From Thermoplasmata archaeon (GTDB taxonomy: Archaea; Thermoplasmatota; Thermoplasmata; Thermoplasmatales; Thermoplasmataceae): 9,871 nucleotides of DNA. Of this stretch, positions 1 to 6,650 are shown in pieces. How positions within the stretch are numbered: the first letter of the stretch is position 1; every line of letters begins with the position of its first letter. The DNA lies in the NCBI GenBank assembly GCA_021847855.1, contig JAJZOT010000035.1, positions 1 through 9,871 on the forward strand, written 5' to 3'. Below the pieces are notes generated by a model, which made no database searches, was not told where the DNA came from, and saw only the letters and a list, made by a program, of their open reading frames with translations. A program made the translations under genes and the position numbers.

Positions 1-992
1 TTCACCCGTTTTGCATCCATTATTTCATCGTCGCTTACCTTTGTTACAATGCCATCAGTATATTTTATAGAGATCAGTGCTTTTTCCCAGTTCACAGGAT
101 TGCCAATCCTTATTGCACTTGCTATGGTTTTTGCCTTCACTGGAACCAGATGATTGTCCCTGCCTGACCACAGGTTGTAAAATGGACTGGCCCCCTCGGC
201 CTGGACTGACACTATTCTGGGAACGTGACTGATGATTCCCCAGTTCTTGAGTTCCTTCAACGCTTTTCCTGCCGCAGAAGTATTCCCAAGATTTCCGGCA
301 GGCAGAGATATGAAATCACAGTCTCCTAACTTTTCCACAATCTCAAAAGTTATTGTTTTCTGTCCTTCCAGTCTCCATGGGTTCACAGAATTCATTATGT
401 AGTATTTCTGGTTTTTCTCTGCCAGATTTGATATATAAGACATTGCAGCGTCAAAATCACCTGGAACATCAATGATATTTGCTCCATACGAGACTGCCTG
501 AGCCATCTTTGATTCGGATATATTGCCCGATGGGATGAGAACATAACTTTCCATGTCTGCAATTGCGCTGTATGAGGCAGCAGAAGCTGAAGTATTACCA
601 GTTGACGCGCAGATTGTACTTTTCCGCCCAAGCCGTTTAGCCTCTGAGATTGCAACAGTCATTCCCCTGTCCTTGAAGCTCCCCGTGGGATTTTCCCCCT
701 CCTGTTTCATCCACAGTGACTTTATCCCGGACCACTGTGACACCCTTTCACTTTTGTAAATTTGTGTGTTGCCTTCTCCTCTGGTGACTATCATCTCTTG
801 TGGAATGGATGGGTGGATTAATGGCCTGTACTTCCAGACACCACGTGAATCTGTATCAAGTGAATACTCTTCAGTTCTATGAACAACCTCGAAGAGACCA
901 CCGCACTTAGGGCAGACATAATTACTTCTGGATATGTTGAATACTGATCCGCAATGAACGCATTTGAGCGATGATAAATCCTGATGATCCAT
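1..992 (-). CDS. thrC: Threonine synthase, C-terminus cut by window edge
   Basis: PLP-dependent enzyme that converts O-phosphohomoserine to threonine and phosphate in the cytoplasm. About 330 residues are visible from the ATG at 992-990; the C-terminal part lies beyond base 1. Seen: an N-terminal zinc-ribbon with paired cysteines C11/C14 and C27/C30, then the fold-type II PLP motif ENPTGSFKDRG with the Schiff-base lysine at K107, the ASTGNTSAS loop (about 129-137) and a PAGNLGN phosphate-binding loop near residue 217. The Zn-ribbon plus SFKDRG arrangement is typical of archaeal and many bacterial threonine synthases; the related cystathionine beta-synthase and threonine dehydratase families lack this ribbon. 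The gene is divergent from the sulfur operon. A T-rich TATA-like element sits about 30 bases upstream of the ATG, so a leaderless mRNA is possible. Confidence 0.93.
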   Translation of the reverse strand, partial: MDHQDLSSLKCVHCGSVFNISRSNYVCPKCGGLFEVVHRTEEYSLDTDSRGVWKYRPLIHPSIPQEMIVTRGEGNTQIYKSERVSQWSGIKSLWMKQEGENPTGSFKDRGMTVAISEAKRLGRKSTICASTGNTSASAASYSAIADMESYVLIPSGNISESKMAQAVSYGANIIDVPGDFDAAMSYISNLAEKNQKYYIMNSVNPWRLEGQKTITFEIVEKLGDCDFISLPAGNLGNTSAAGKALKELKNWGIISHVPRIVSVQAEGASPFYNLWSGRDNHLVPVKAKTIASAIRIGNPVNWEKALISIKYTDGIVTKVSDDEIMDAKRV

Positions 993-1017
993 TAATAACA
1001 GTGCGTTATAAGATGCT

Positions 1018-1029
1018 CGGATAAAAAAT
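1018..1029 (-). promoter_or_regulatory. Possible TATA box of thrC
   Basis: On the minus strand this reads CATTTTTTATCC-like, centred about 30 bases before the thrC ATG. That is where a TATA box would lie if the transcript started at or next to the start codon, as in many leaderless archaeal mRNAs. A second AT patch (CTTATAA, near 1005-1011) is too close to the ATG to serve. Call based on position and composition only. Confidence 0.3.
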
Positions 1030-1128
1030 GTTACTGGATGTATCAGACGTTTCTAGGTGACAGCTTCTCATGTCCCCCCATAAATTCATCGGATTACTGA
1101 TATGCAGGGTAAACAGCCAGGAGTTATT

Positions 1129-1178
1129 GAAACAGGTTCTACATCCGGGAGACTTAGTATTTCACCTGTTTCTGGATG
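1129..1178 (+). repeat. 9-bp inverted repeat with pseudoknot-like geometry
   Basis: GAAACAGGT (1129-1137) and ACCTGTTTC (1164-1172) are perfect reverse complements separated by 26 bases. A second pair, CATCC (1142-1146, inside the loop) and GGATG (1174-1178, just outside), would complete an H-type pseudoknot if transcribed. It lies in the divergent region between thrC and the sulfur operon, upstream of a TATA-like box at 1194-1201. It is therefore either a protein-binding dyad upstream of the promoter or part of a longer structured leader. No known riboswitch family is recognised. Confidence 0.5.
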
Positions 1179-1193
1179 CCTATTTGGGATGCG

Positions 1194-1201
1194 TTATATA
1201 T
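1194..1201 (+). promoter_or_regulatory. Candidate TATA box of the sulfur operon
   Basis: TTATATAT, the best TATA match upstream of the operon. It would place transcription start near 1222-1227, giving a leader of roughly 40 bases before the ATG at 1267. A weaker alternative (TTATTATTC at 1231-1239) would fit a leaderless transcript starting at 1267. An earlier patch (CCATAAATT near 1078-1086) would instead put the 1129-1178 inverted repeat inside the transcript. Confidence 0.4.
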
Positions 1202-1266
1202 CAATGATTCCTAATATGTCAGGCAGTCACTTATTATTCTTCATTTTGATAAATGATAGGATTAGT

Positions 1267-1680
1267 ATGAAAGAAAAAATGTCTCTTTTGCTGGTATCTG
1301 GGACTGCAGATAAACTCATGGCTGGGGCGATTATAGCATCCGGTGCAATAGCCAATGATATGGAAGTCGACATATTTGTAAGCTTCTGGGGTTTAATGGA
1401 GTTCAAGAAGGGAGCGAGTAAAAAAGTAAACCTGAGCTATGATGGAATTGAGATCAAAGATGAGGTATTAAAGAAGATGGAACAGAAGAAGATTCCGTCG
1501 TGGATGGATATGATCAAACAGGCCAAGGAGGTTGGAGACGTGAAGATATACGCATGTGCCATGTTCGCCGATCTTATGGACTTAAAGAAGGATGATCTGG
1601 ATCCAGTTGTTGACGAGATAATTGGAGTATCACAGTTTGTGTCCATGGCCAAAGAGGCTAAAATGACATTGTTTATTTAA
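1267..1680 (+). CDS. DsrE2-like sulfur-trafficking protein (DsrE/DsrF family)
   Basis: A 137-residue cytoplasmic protein resembling the DsrE2 / COG2210 branch of the DsrE/DsrF/DsrH fold. Seen: an opening beta strand and glycine turn ([16 protein letters not shown]), the '[10 protein letters not shown]' strand, and near the end the conserved '[14 protein letters not shown]' segment with C97, the only cysteine, at the position of the reactive cysteine that carries a persulfide in this family. The frame is open upstream to an ATG at 1102, but the extra 55 residues look non-coding and overlap the inverted repeat and TATA candidate, so I chose 1267. An ATG at 1279 is an alternative. It is followed after 11 bases by a TusA-like gene; DsrE-TusA pairs pass sulfane sulfur between cysteines in thermoacidophilic archaea such as Metallosphaera (established knowledge). 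Exact substrate unknown. Confidence 0.82.
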   Translation: MKEKMSLLLVSGTADKLMAGAIIASGAIANDMEVDIFVSFWGLMEFKKGASKKVNLSYDGIEIKDEVLKKMEQKKIPSWMDMIKQAKEVGDVKIYACAMFADLMDLKKDDLDPVVDEIIGVSQFVSMAKEAKMTLFI

Positions 1681-1691
1681 AGGTGGTAGAA

Positions 1692-1934
1692 ATGAGCGAA
1701 GAAATTAAACCTACAAAGATTATAGATGCCAGAGGAAGCTATTGTCCCGGTCCTTTGATGGAACTCATAAAGGCTTATAAGCAGGCGAAAATCGGGGACA
1801 TTATTTCCGTCTATTCAGGGGATAGCGGAACAAAAATTGATGCTCCTGCATGGGTTAAGAAAAGTGGAAATGAACTGTTGGGGGTATTCGACAGGGATGG
1901 CTATTTTGAGATTGTGGTTAAGAAAACCAGGTAA
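1692..1934 (+). CDS. TusA-like sulfur carrier protein
   Basis: An 80-residue protein of the TusA/SirA/YeeD family. The signature is plain: [16 protein letters not shown], with the CPxP motif at residues 18-21 and C18 as the persulfide-carrying cysteine, followed by the family's strand-helix pattern ([29 protein letters not shown]). C18 is the only cysteine. A GTG at 1683 could extend the protein by three residues, but the ribosome site AGGTGG at 1681-1686 lies five bases before the ATG at 1692, so that ATG is preferred. The gene sits between DsrE2-like and SQR-like genes in one operon, which points to carriage of sulfane sulfur in sulfur oxidation or sulfur mobilisation rather than tRNA thiolation. 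That role is inferred from context. Confidence 0.9.
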   Translation: MSEEIKPTKIIDARGSYCPGPLMELIKAYKQAKIGDIISVYSGDSGTKIDAPAWVKKSGNELLGVFDRDGYFEIVVKKTR

Positions 1935-1943
1935 GTAAGTTGC

Positions 1944-3086
1944 ATGTCTAACATTAAAAGAGCGCTTATACTTGGAGATGGAGCTGCTGGTACCATAATA
2001 TCAAACAAACTCCGTCTTCTGACAGATAAAAAAGATCTTGAGATAGTGGTTATAGGTAACTCACCGAGTCATTACTTTAAGCCGGATGGGGTCCAGATAC
2101 CTTTTGGACTGAAACAATACAGAAAAAGTGTCAAACCCACTGAATTTCTGTTCAATTCGGGAGTTAATTACGTAAGAGATGAAGCCACAGGCATAGACGT
2201 ACAGAAGAGAGTGGTCACACTTAAATCTGGAAAGTCCTACAATTACGATTATCTCATTATAGCTACTGGCGATAGATTCACTCCGGAAGATGTTCCTGGG
2301 TATGAAGGTGAGGCGAAACATTTCTACAGTCTTAAAAATGCCCTTGAGTTAAAGACTGAACTTGAACATTTCAATGGGGGAGACATTGTTGTAGGGCAGG
2401 CAAGCATCCCCATACAGTGTCCGCCTGCACCCTACGAGTTCACATTTTTATTGGATCAGTATCTTAAAAATCGTGGAATAAGACAGAAGACAAACATACA
2501 TTACATATATCCTCTAAATCGTGTATTCACAATACAGAATGTTTCCACATATATTGAGAAACTGTTTGAAGAGAGAGACATAATAGTCCACACCATGTTC
2601 AATGTTGATTCTATAGACAACAAAAGCAAAAAAGTACAGTCCCTAGAAGGAGAATCTGTGAACTACGATCTTTTGGTGCTGGTACCACCGCACAGGGGAC
2701 AGAAATTCATAACAAATTCCGGACTGGCGAATGAATCCGGTTATGTCGACATCGATAAACACCACCTGAATTATGGAACATACGATGATGTATTTGTCAT
2801 AGGGGATGCAACTAACCTTCCCATATCAAAAGCAGGTGCCACTGCTCATTTTCAATCAGAATACCTTTCCCATAGCATAGCACACGATGTGGGAGGAAGC
2901 GTCTATGAGAATGAATACAAAGGAGATGTTGCATGTACCACGATTACTGGAGGGGAAAAGGCAATTACTCTCTACTTCAACTATGAAAAACCACCAAGAA
3001 CAAGTTTTCAGAGCAAAACTGACTTCCTTCTGAAATGGACATCCTCTGATACTTATTTCTCCGGGATGTTGAGAGGCATAATGTAA
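1944..3086 (+). CDS. Sulfide:quinone oxidoreductase-type flavoprotein
   Basis: A 380-residue FAD-dependent enzyme of the SQR/flavocytochrome-c sulfide dehydrogenase group; SQRs oxidise sulfide to polysulfide or sulfane sulfur and reduce membrane quinone. Seen: an N-terminal Rossmann motif GDGAAG (11-16), the second dinucleotide-fold motif LIIATGDR (104-111), the SQR hallmark IQCPPAPYEF (C159) and the FAD-binding VIGDATNLPISKAGA (285-299). Only two cysteines exist, C159 and C331, 172 residues apart. This matches the spacing I recall for the redox pair Cys178/Cys350 of Acidianus ambivalens SQR; that enzyme's third cysteine is absent here. The C-terminus (360-380) is short and amphipathic, compatible with monotopic membrane binding. 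It starts 9 bases after tusA and ends 9 bases before the DUF1641 gene. Other disulfide reductase-like roles within the DsrE-TusA cassette remain possible. Confidence 0.85.
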   Translation: MSNIKRALILGDGAAGTIISNKLRLLTDKKDLEIVVIGNSPSHYFKPDGVQIPFGLKQYRKSVKPTEFLFNSGVNYVRDEATGIDVQKRVVTLKSGKSYNYDYLIIATGDRFTPEDVPGYEGEAKHFYSLKNALELKTELEHFNGGDIVVGQASIPIQCPPAPYEFTFLLDQYLKNRGIRQKTNIHYIYPLNRVFTIQNVSTYIEKLFEERDIIVHTMFNVDSIDNKSKKVQSLEGESVNYDLLVLVPPHRGQKFITNSGLANESGYVDIDKHHLNYGTYDDVFVIGDATNLPISKAGATAHFQSEYLSHSIAHDVGGSVYENEYKGDVACTTITGGEKAITLYFNYEKPPRTSFQSKTDFLLKWTSSDTYFSGMLRGIM

Positions 3087-3092
3087 GGTGAT
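3086..3092 (+). promoter_or_regulatory. Ribosome binding site AGGTGAT
   Basis: Overlaps the final base of the SQR stop codon and is a strong match to the archaeal anti-Shine-Dalgarno sequence. Two ATGs follow at 3093 and 3096; spacing favours 3096. Confidence 0.6.
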
Positions 3093-3095
3093 ATG

Positions 3096-3560
3096 ATGGA
3101 AAATGATATGGATAAACTGGAACCGGTGCTCAGGGAATTATTGGATGATAGAGATTTCCTGGAATCACTTGTTAACATAATAAGACACATGAAGGGAGCA
3201 GGGATAGTGGATCTTGTAAACAACATCTCAACGGACTACCTTCCAACCGATATAGAGTTTCTTGGGAAGTTTTTTTCGTCCAAGGAATTTGTCTATGGAA
3301 GCCTTAAAACAGCAATTTCTCTGGTAAGCGTTCTTTATGCGTTTTCTGATGAGAAAACATCCGACCTCTTTAAAGCGATCATGTACAACCTGCCTTCAGC
3401 TACGGAAGAGATAATAACGAGTTCAAAACAAACTGGAAGGATGTCGGTTCGAAAACTGCTATCCAGGATGAAGGACCCGGAGATCGGCGCTGGAATGGAA
3501 ATTGCGTTCACTTTGTTGAAGTTCATTGGCAGCGCATCAAAAAAGGTTGAAGAAAAGTAG
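3096..3560 (+). CDS. DUF1641 family protein, SQR partner of unknown function
   Basis: A soluble, largely helical protein of about 154 residues. The C-terminal block GRMSVRKLLSRMKDPEIG, followed by a hydrophobic helix ending LLKFIG (residues about 114-146), is the recognisable DUF1641 signature (Lxx-(M/L)KDPE...LL.xxG). The N-terminal half has the usual acidic helix (LEPVLRELLDDRDFLESLV). DUF1641 genes commonly lie next to SQR-type flavoproteins or formate-dehydrogenase-like genes in bacteria and archaea; no biochemical role is established. It is the last gene of the sulfur operon, 9 bases after the SQR gene. Starts at 3093 and 3108 are in the same frame; 3096 has the best spacing from AGGTGAT. 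No cysteines, no signal peptide and no clear membrane segment, so it is more likely an accessory or scaffolding subunit than a sulfur carrier. Confidence 0.82.
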   Translation: MENDMDKLEPVLRELLDDRDFLESLVNIIRHMKGAGIVDLVNNISTDYLPTDIEFLGKFFSSKEFVYGSLKTAISLVSVLYAFSDEKTSDLFKAIMYNLPSATEEIITSSKQTGRMSVRKLLSRMKDPEIGAGMEIAFTLLKFIGSASKKVEEK

Positions 3561-3619
3561 TTTTTCCACTACTCTTCAGAGACCCATCTATTATTATCCA
3601 ATTTAAGTTTAGATTTTTT
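3558..3619 (+). terminator. Possible terminator of the sulfur operon
   Basis: Just at the stop codon, AGTAG and CTACT could form a 5-bp stem around a TTTTTCCA loop. About 55 bases after the stop there is a six-T tract (3614-3619) in a T-rich stretch. Archaeal RNA polymerase can terminate on T-rich tracts alone. Weak evidence; no transcript data. Confidence 0.3.
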
Positions 3620-3987
3620 GATATTGTACATGAATTGCTGTAATTTCGAAAAAAATCCCTGAGAGAAACGGGAAGACCTCAACATAACAGTATGAGAAGG
3701 TGACCATGAACTATTATCAATAAACTGCATCACAGTTCAGGTGGGTGCAGTGAAATACAGCCAGATCCCTGGACCAGGAGAGATCGGATCAAAACTCATC
3801 AGTGCACTTTCAGTAACACTACCAGAGGCCATATAATGCAGTGACATAAAGATATCCACGAGGAAAAACTGGAACTTAAACAAAAAAGTATGAAAACACG
3901 CTCTTTACAAAAGATTCTTTGCTTTAATTTTCATGGAACTTCCGTTTCAATATAGGTTTTAACGTAAATTTAGGTTTAGTGGTACCT
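3561..3987. other. Non-coding convergent region, no clear gene
   Basis: This 427-base gap separates the 3' ends of the sulfur operon and of the large minus-strand gene. Only short open stretches exist: a 46-codon plus-strand stretch at 3696-3836 without a good ATG, whose end translates as QIPGPGEIGSKLISALSVTL, and a roughly 36-codon minus-strand one. Neither has a ribosome site or a family I recognise. T-tracts near each gene end may terminate transcription. No tRNA-like or IS-end structure was seen. Confidence 0.6.
3882..3887 (-). terminator. Possible T-tract terminator of the 704-residue protein gene
   Basis: Six A on the plus strand give a U6 tract in the minus-strand transcript about 100 bases after the stop codon at 3988-3990. 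No strong hairpin precedes it. Confidence 0.25.
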
Positions 3988-6102
3988 TCACCTTCTTTTG
4001 GGTCTCTGATACTCAGCATCCCCTTCTGCTTTATCCGCATGGACGACATATCCTCGTTTCCTGACTGCGCTTATAATGCGCTCCCTGGAGATACCATGCT
4101 TTATTATTGCTGCATTTTCAGTGATCCTCTTCCCAAAATACTTTGAAAGTTCTTTGTTATTTGCTAGATCATTTATGATAGAGCTATCCTTTGCAAATAG
4201 GATATACTGGCTGGAGAGCAAAGAGACTTCATTCTCCTTTTCCCCGACATCGGTTATAAGGGTCACTATGTTTTGAGGCAGGGGTGTTCCACAGAGTTTT
4301 TCCAGTCTGGGCATAATGTCAGCACTGTTTCCGAAGGTGTTTAGGTATCTTACCAGTGACGCTTTGGTTATCCTTGTGACTATTACCTGATCTATCGATA
4401 TCAATTCAGATAGTTCAGCAATGTACATTATGTCATCAATGGGAAGATGCGAATCGATCAACATTTCATAGTTTGGAAGCAGGGAAACCTTACCGCCAGT
4501 TTTCCTTCCGGCTGCTTGAAGAATGGGTTTAGTATTCTCCGGGCTGACATCTGAATTTTCGCTTCCCTGGATACACGTGTCCAGAGTTATCTCCTCTGAT
4601 GACGTATTGATCTTTCCTGCAATATAGAGGGCCTGGAGATGCTCTAATATTGCTGTTTTGTAGACAGAATAGAAATAGTCTCGCGGAGACTTCAGTATCT
4701 CCCTCCTATAGTCGATGCTCGAATGATGCCATGATTCCCTGCTTATCTCGAAAACCAGTTTCCTGCACTCCTCAAAAACCGTGGTATTTTGAAGGACCAG
4801 ATCGATTATTTCTGATACTTTGTACCTTTGTTTTTTTTCTAATAGGCCGATAATAATAGAATGGAATCTGCTAAACGTGATTCGTAATTTTGTGCTGTAC
4901 CCAGTATCTTCCTCGATCTCGTGCGCATTTTGAAGTGCGTTCAAAAATTTTGTTTTTGAACTTTCGCTCCAATCCAGAATAGTTTTCCCGCTTTCGGTTA
5001 AGCCATAACGTGTTCTCGGTCCTTCTACCCAGAGCATGATGTGAGCTACAGTAAGGACGATCTCTATCGTTTGCCTTGAAATATGTGTCACTTGTGCTAT
5101 CTTGGTTGCATCATGTTTCTTTCCTCCTCTCTCGAGGAATTCAGTGGCTAAAAGTATCGATACTACTTTCTCGTATGGTTGCTGGAACCCCTGGAGAGGT
5201 GCTTTGCCATCCTTGCTTGTAAGCTTCACTTCCAGGCCTAGATTTTCTCTGATCTTCCTGATGAATTCCGGTGATAGTATGACTGTACCTGTGGAGGTGC
5301 CGCGCTTATTGCACACAAGACATGTAATACCCTTTTCTATCAACGATACCTGGTCGGTCTGCCCGCCGTTCTTCAGCCGATCTAGGAAAGTTAAGGCAGG
5401 GATCCCGGCGTACCTGTCTTGAGAATCTATCAAGTTGATATATGAAAGAACGCCAAATTTGTTGTAAAGTTTACTTAACAAACTGCGTTCAGAATTTGAG
5501 AGCGATGAAAGCATGGCTTCAAAATTATTAGCTATTGTTGCATAGAGACCCGAGATGCCTTGCAAATCTTTTGTGGCGTTCCTGTATCCAATGGTACTCG
5601 CAATAGAATCGAGCAAGTTCTGATCATAGTTATTAAGGCAAGAAGGAAGATCGTCGGGTTCGTGATCATAAGGATAAGTTGCATTTCTTTGACTGACAAG
5701 TATGGTATATTCTGCTGGTATGGCATAAAATACGGGTGATTCGGGTGAAGGAATAGCAAATAACAGGTTCTTGCTCAAATATTTATGGACATTTTCCCTG
5801 AAGTCTGAAATATCTAACATAATTGCCGCTTCTACGGTGCCTCCGAGAAATGTTACAAACCTGAATATTGACCGATCTACGGAATAAGTATCGAAGACAC
5901 TCGTGAAAAAGTAATCAGGTTGGGTGATCTTGTTGAAGATCCGTTGCAAGCGATATTCAGTAATCACATTATCAATGTTCTTCTTATTCCATGGAGGCTT
6001 CAAAACTGTTTTCTCTATATCGAGAAAATAAACGTCGTTGAGAGCGCCTAGAATTTCTGTGAGTGTATAAAACTTTCCGGCTTTGAACGTTACTTTGTCC
6101 AT
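3988..6102 (-). CDS. Large winged-helix protein with XPB/Ssl2-type 'Helicase_C_3' C-terminal domain, no helicase motor
   Basis: A 704-residue, probably cytoplasmic protein. Residues about 538-686 run VSLLPNYEMLIDSHLP... (beta), VTRITKASLVRYLNTFG (helix), then IMPRLEKLCGTPLPQNIVTLI and a final RERIISAVRKRGYVV. This order (LxPNxE.LID, RITxASL..., LExLCxTPLPQNI, AVRKRGY) matches the domain found next to XPB/Ssl2 helicases and in actinobacterial 'helicase-associated' proteins such as Rv0862c. Residues 310-378 look like a winged helix (IAQVTHISRQTIEIVLTVA, then wing TRYGLTESGKTILDW). The SGKT there is in the wing, not a Walker A loop; no helicase motifs exist anywhere. Residues 470-512 may be a second winged helix. 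A lone CLVC (261-264) is not a full zinc site. The start at 6102 is preceded by GGGAAGAGA. DNA binding is likely; the role is unknown (repair, transcription or defence accessory). Confidence 0.6.
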   Translation of the reverse strand: MDKVTFKAGKFYTLTEILGALNDVYFLDIEKTVLKPPWNKKNIDNVITEYRLQRIFNKITQPDYFFTSVFDTYSVDRSIFRFVTFLGGTVEAAIMLDISDFRENVHKYLSKNLLFAIPSPESPVFYAIPAEYTILVSQRNATYPYDHEPDDLPSCLNNYDQNLLDSIASTIGYRNATKDLQGISGLYATIANNFEAMLSSLSNSERSLLSKLYNKFGVLSYINLIDSQDRYAGIPALTFLDRLKNGGQTDQVSLIEKGITCLVCNKRGTSTGTVILSPEFIRKIRENLGLEVKLTSKDGKAPLQGFQQPYEKVVSILLATEFLERGGKKHDATKIAQVTHISRQTIEIVLTVAHIMLWVEGPRTRYGLTESGKTILDWSESSKTKFLNALQNAHEIEEDTGYSTKLRITFSRFHSIIIGLLEKKQRYKVSEIIDLVLQNTTVFEECRKLVFEISRESWHHSSIDYRREILKSPRDYFYSVYKTAILEHLQALYIAGKINTSSEEITLDTCIQGSENSDVSPENTKPILQAAGRKTGGKVSLLPNYEMLIDSHLPIDDIMYIAELSELISIDQVIVTRITKASLVRYLNTFGNSADIMPRLEKLCGTPLPQNIVTLITDVGEKENEVSLLSSQYILFAKDSSIINDLANNKELSKYFGKRITENAAIIKHGISRERIISAVRKRGYVVHADKAEGDAEYQRPKRR

Positions 6103-6268
6103 TTAGTCTCTTCCCGATCTTTTGACAATGTGTGTCATGCAAGAATTTTGTTTGGCTGTAGTTTGATCACCCCACCATCTATTAATCTTTGCACCGATTC
6201 TTATTCTAACCTCTGGACGTTTTTATAATGGATTGGATCGTTCCAACATTTCCGTTATATAGATCATG
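6103..6268. promoter_or_regulatory. Upstream region of the 704-residue protein gene with a dyad
   Basis: Holds TGACA-N5-TGTCA (6123-6137), a 15-bp dyad 21-35 bases before the ATG at 6102. It also holds a TATA-like element, CATTATAAAAACG on the minus strand (6218-6230), which would give a start near 6195 and a leader of about 95 bases. TTGGA-TCGT-TCCAA (6233-6247 area) is a small inverted repeat just after it on the plus strand. The dyad may be an operator, perhaps for autoregulation; this is inference from position. Confidence 0.3.
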
Positions 6269-6533
6269 TTATGCAGCAAGTTCAATTAAAAACCTGTCTG
6301 CTTTCTGTGCAAGGAACTGGACAAAGTCTTCAGATGACATTTTGGATACACCATATTCAAAATATATATAACCATAATCTTTTATACTATGGCAGTCGTC
6401 AGTGGATTGATACACATTAACATGCCTAATTTTTTGGTTTCTGTAGATTAAGTGTTTCTCTGCTTTTATACAACTCAATAGTCTAATAAGGTAACTCCTC
6501 ATAAAACATTAATTACTACATACATAATGGATT
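6225..6533 (+). repeat. 10-bp direct repeats flanking the orphan gene
   Basis: ATAATGGATT occurs at 6225-6234 and again at 6524-6533 in the same orientation, 299 bases apart, bracketing the 77-residue gene. It could be a target-site duplication or recombination scar, but AT-rich sequence makes chance repetition plausible. Confidence 0.3.
6269..6502 (-). CDS. Small orphan protein (77 residues)
   Basis: I do not recognise a family. The ATG at 6502-6500 opens a 77-residue frame. It has a basic N-terminus (RSYLIRLLSCIKAEKHLIYR), a tyrosine-rich middle (DYGYIYFEYGV) and a more amphipathic C-terminal helix (SSEDFVQFLAQKADRFLIELAA). Two cysteines (11 and 37) are too few for a zinc site alone. There is no membrane segment. 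The codon mix is coherent enough to be a gene, but length and lack of homologues leave doubt. It is divergent from the bacteriocin-like operon and shares its 148-base intergenic region. A weak TATA-like element (ATTATGTA, minus strand, about 6521-6528) would allow a leaderless transcript. Identical 10-base sequences ATAATGGATT lie on both sides (6225-6234, 6524-6533). Confidence 0.4.
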   Translation of the reverse strand: MRSYLIRLLSCIKAEKHLIYRNQKIRHVNVYQSTDDCHSIKDYGYIYFEYGVSKMSSEDFVQFLAQKADRFLIELAA

Positions 6534-6544
6534 CGTTAGAATCC
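6529..6544 (+). promoter_or_regulatory. Inverted repeat GGATTC-GTTA-GAATCC
   Basis: Perfect 6-bp arms around a 4-base centre, located in the divergent intergenic region between the orphan gene and the bacteriocin-like operon, about 80 bases upstream of the operon's TATA box. It could be an operator or, in the minus-strand direction, overlap the orphan gene's promoter. Confidence 0.4.
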
Positions 6545-6576
6545 GGTATTTTCAATAAGAAATGATGTGAAAAATA

Positions 6577-6589
6577 ATTATCTGATAAT
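6577..6589 (+). promoter_or_regulatory. Palindrome ATTATC-T-GATAAT
   Basis: A 13-bp perfect palindrome, 33 bases upstream of the TTTTTATA box of the bacteriocin-like operon. Placement just upstream of the TATA/BRE region suits an archaeal activator site. Binding is inferred, not shown. Confidence 0.4.
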
Positions 6590-6620
6590 AAGCATATAAT
6601 TCCCATATAGTTCATAACAA

Positions 6621-6633
6621 TATTTTTATACTA
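6621..6633 (+). promoter_or_regulatory. TATA box of the bacteriocin-like operon
   Basis: TATTTTTATACTA with core TTTTTATA at 6623-6630. An archaeal start about 26 bases after the box centre falls at 6651-6653, exactly on the second ATG (6651). This supports a leaderless transcript and argues against the ATG at 6645. Confidence 0.6.
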
Positions 6634-6650
6634 TAGTTAGTTGGATGTTT

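Noticed and set aside
1102..1266. N-terminal extension of the DsrE2-like protein from ATG 1102
   Set aside because: The 55 extra residues do not fit the family, which begins with the MSLLLVSG strand, and the segment holds the inverted repeat and TATA candidate.
3561..3987. CRISPR array, tRNA or attachment site in the large gap
   Set aside because: No regularly spaced repeats, no tRNA T-loop or cloverleaf, and no duplicated ends were found by eye.
4995..5000. SGKT in the 704-residue protein as a Walker A ATP-binding loop
   Set aside because: It lacks the preceding GxxxxGK pattern and falls in the wing of a winged helix (LTESGKTILDW).
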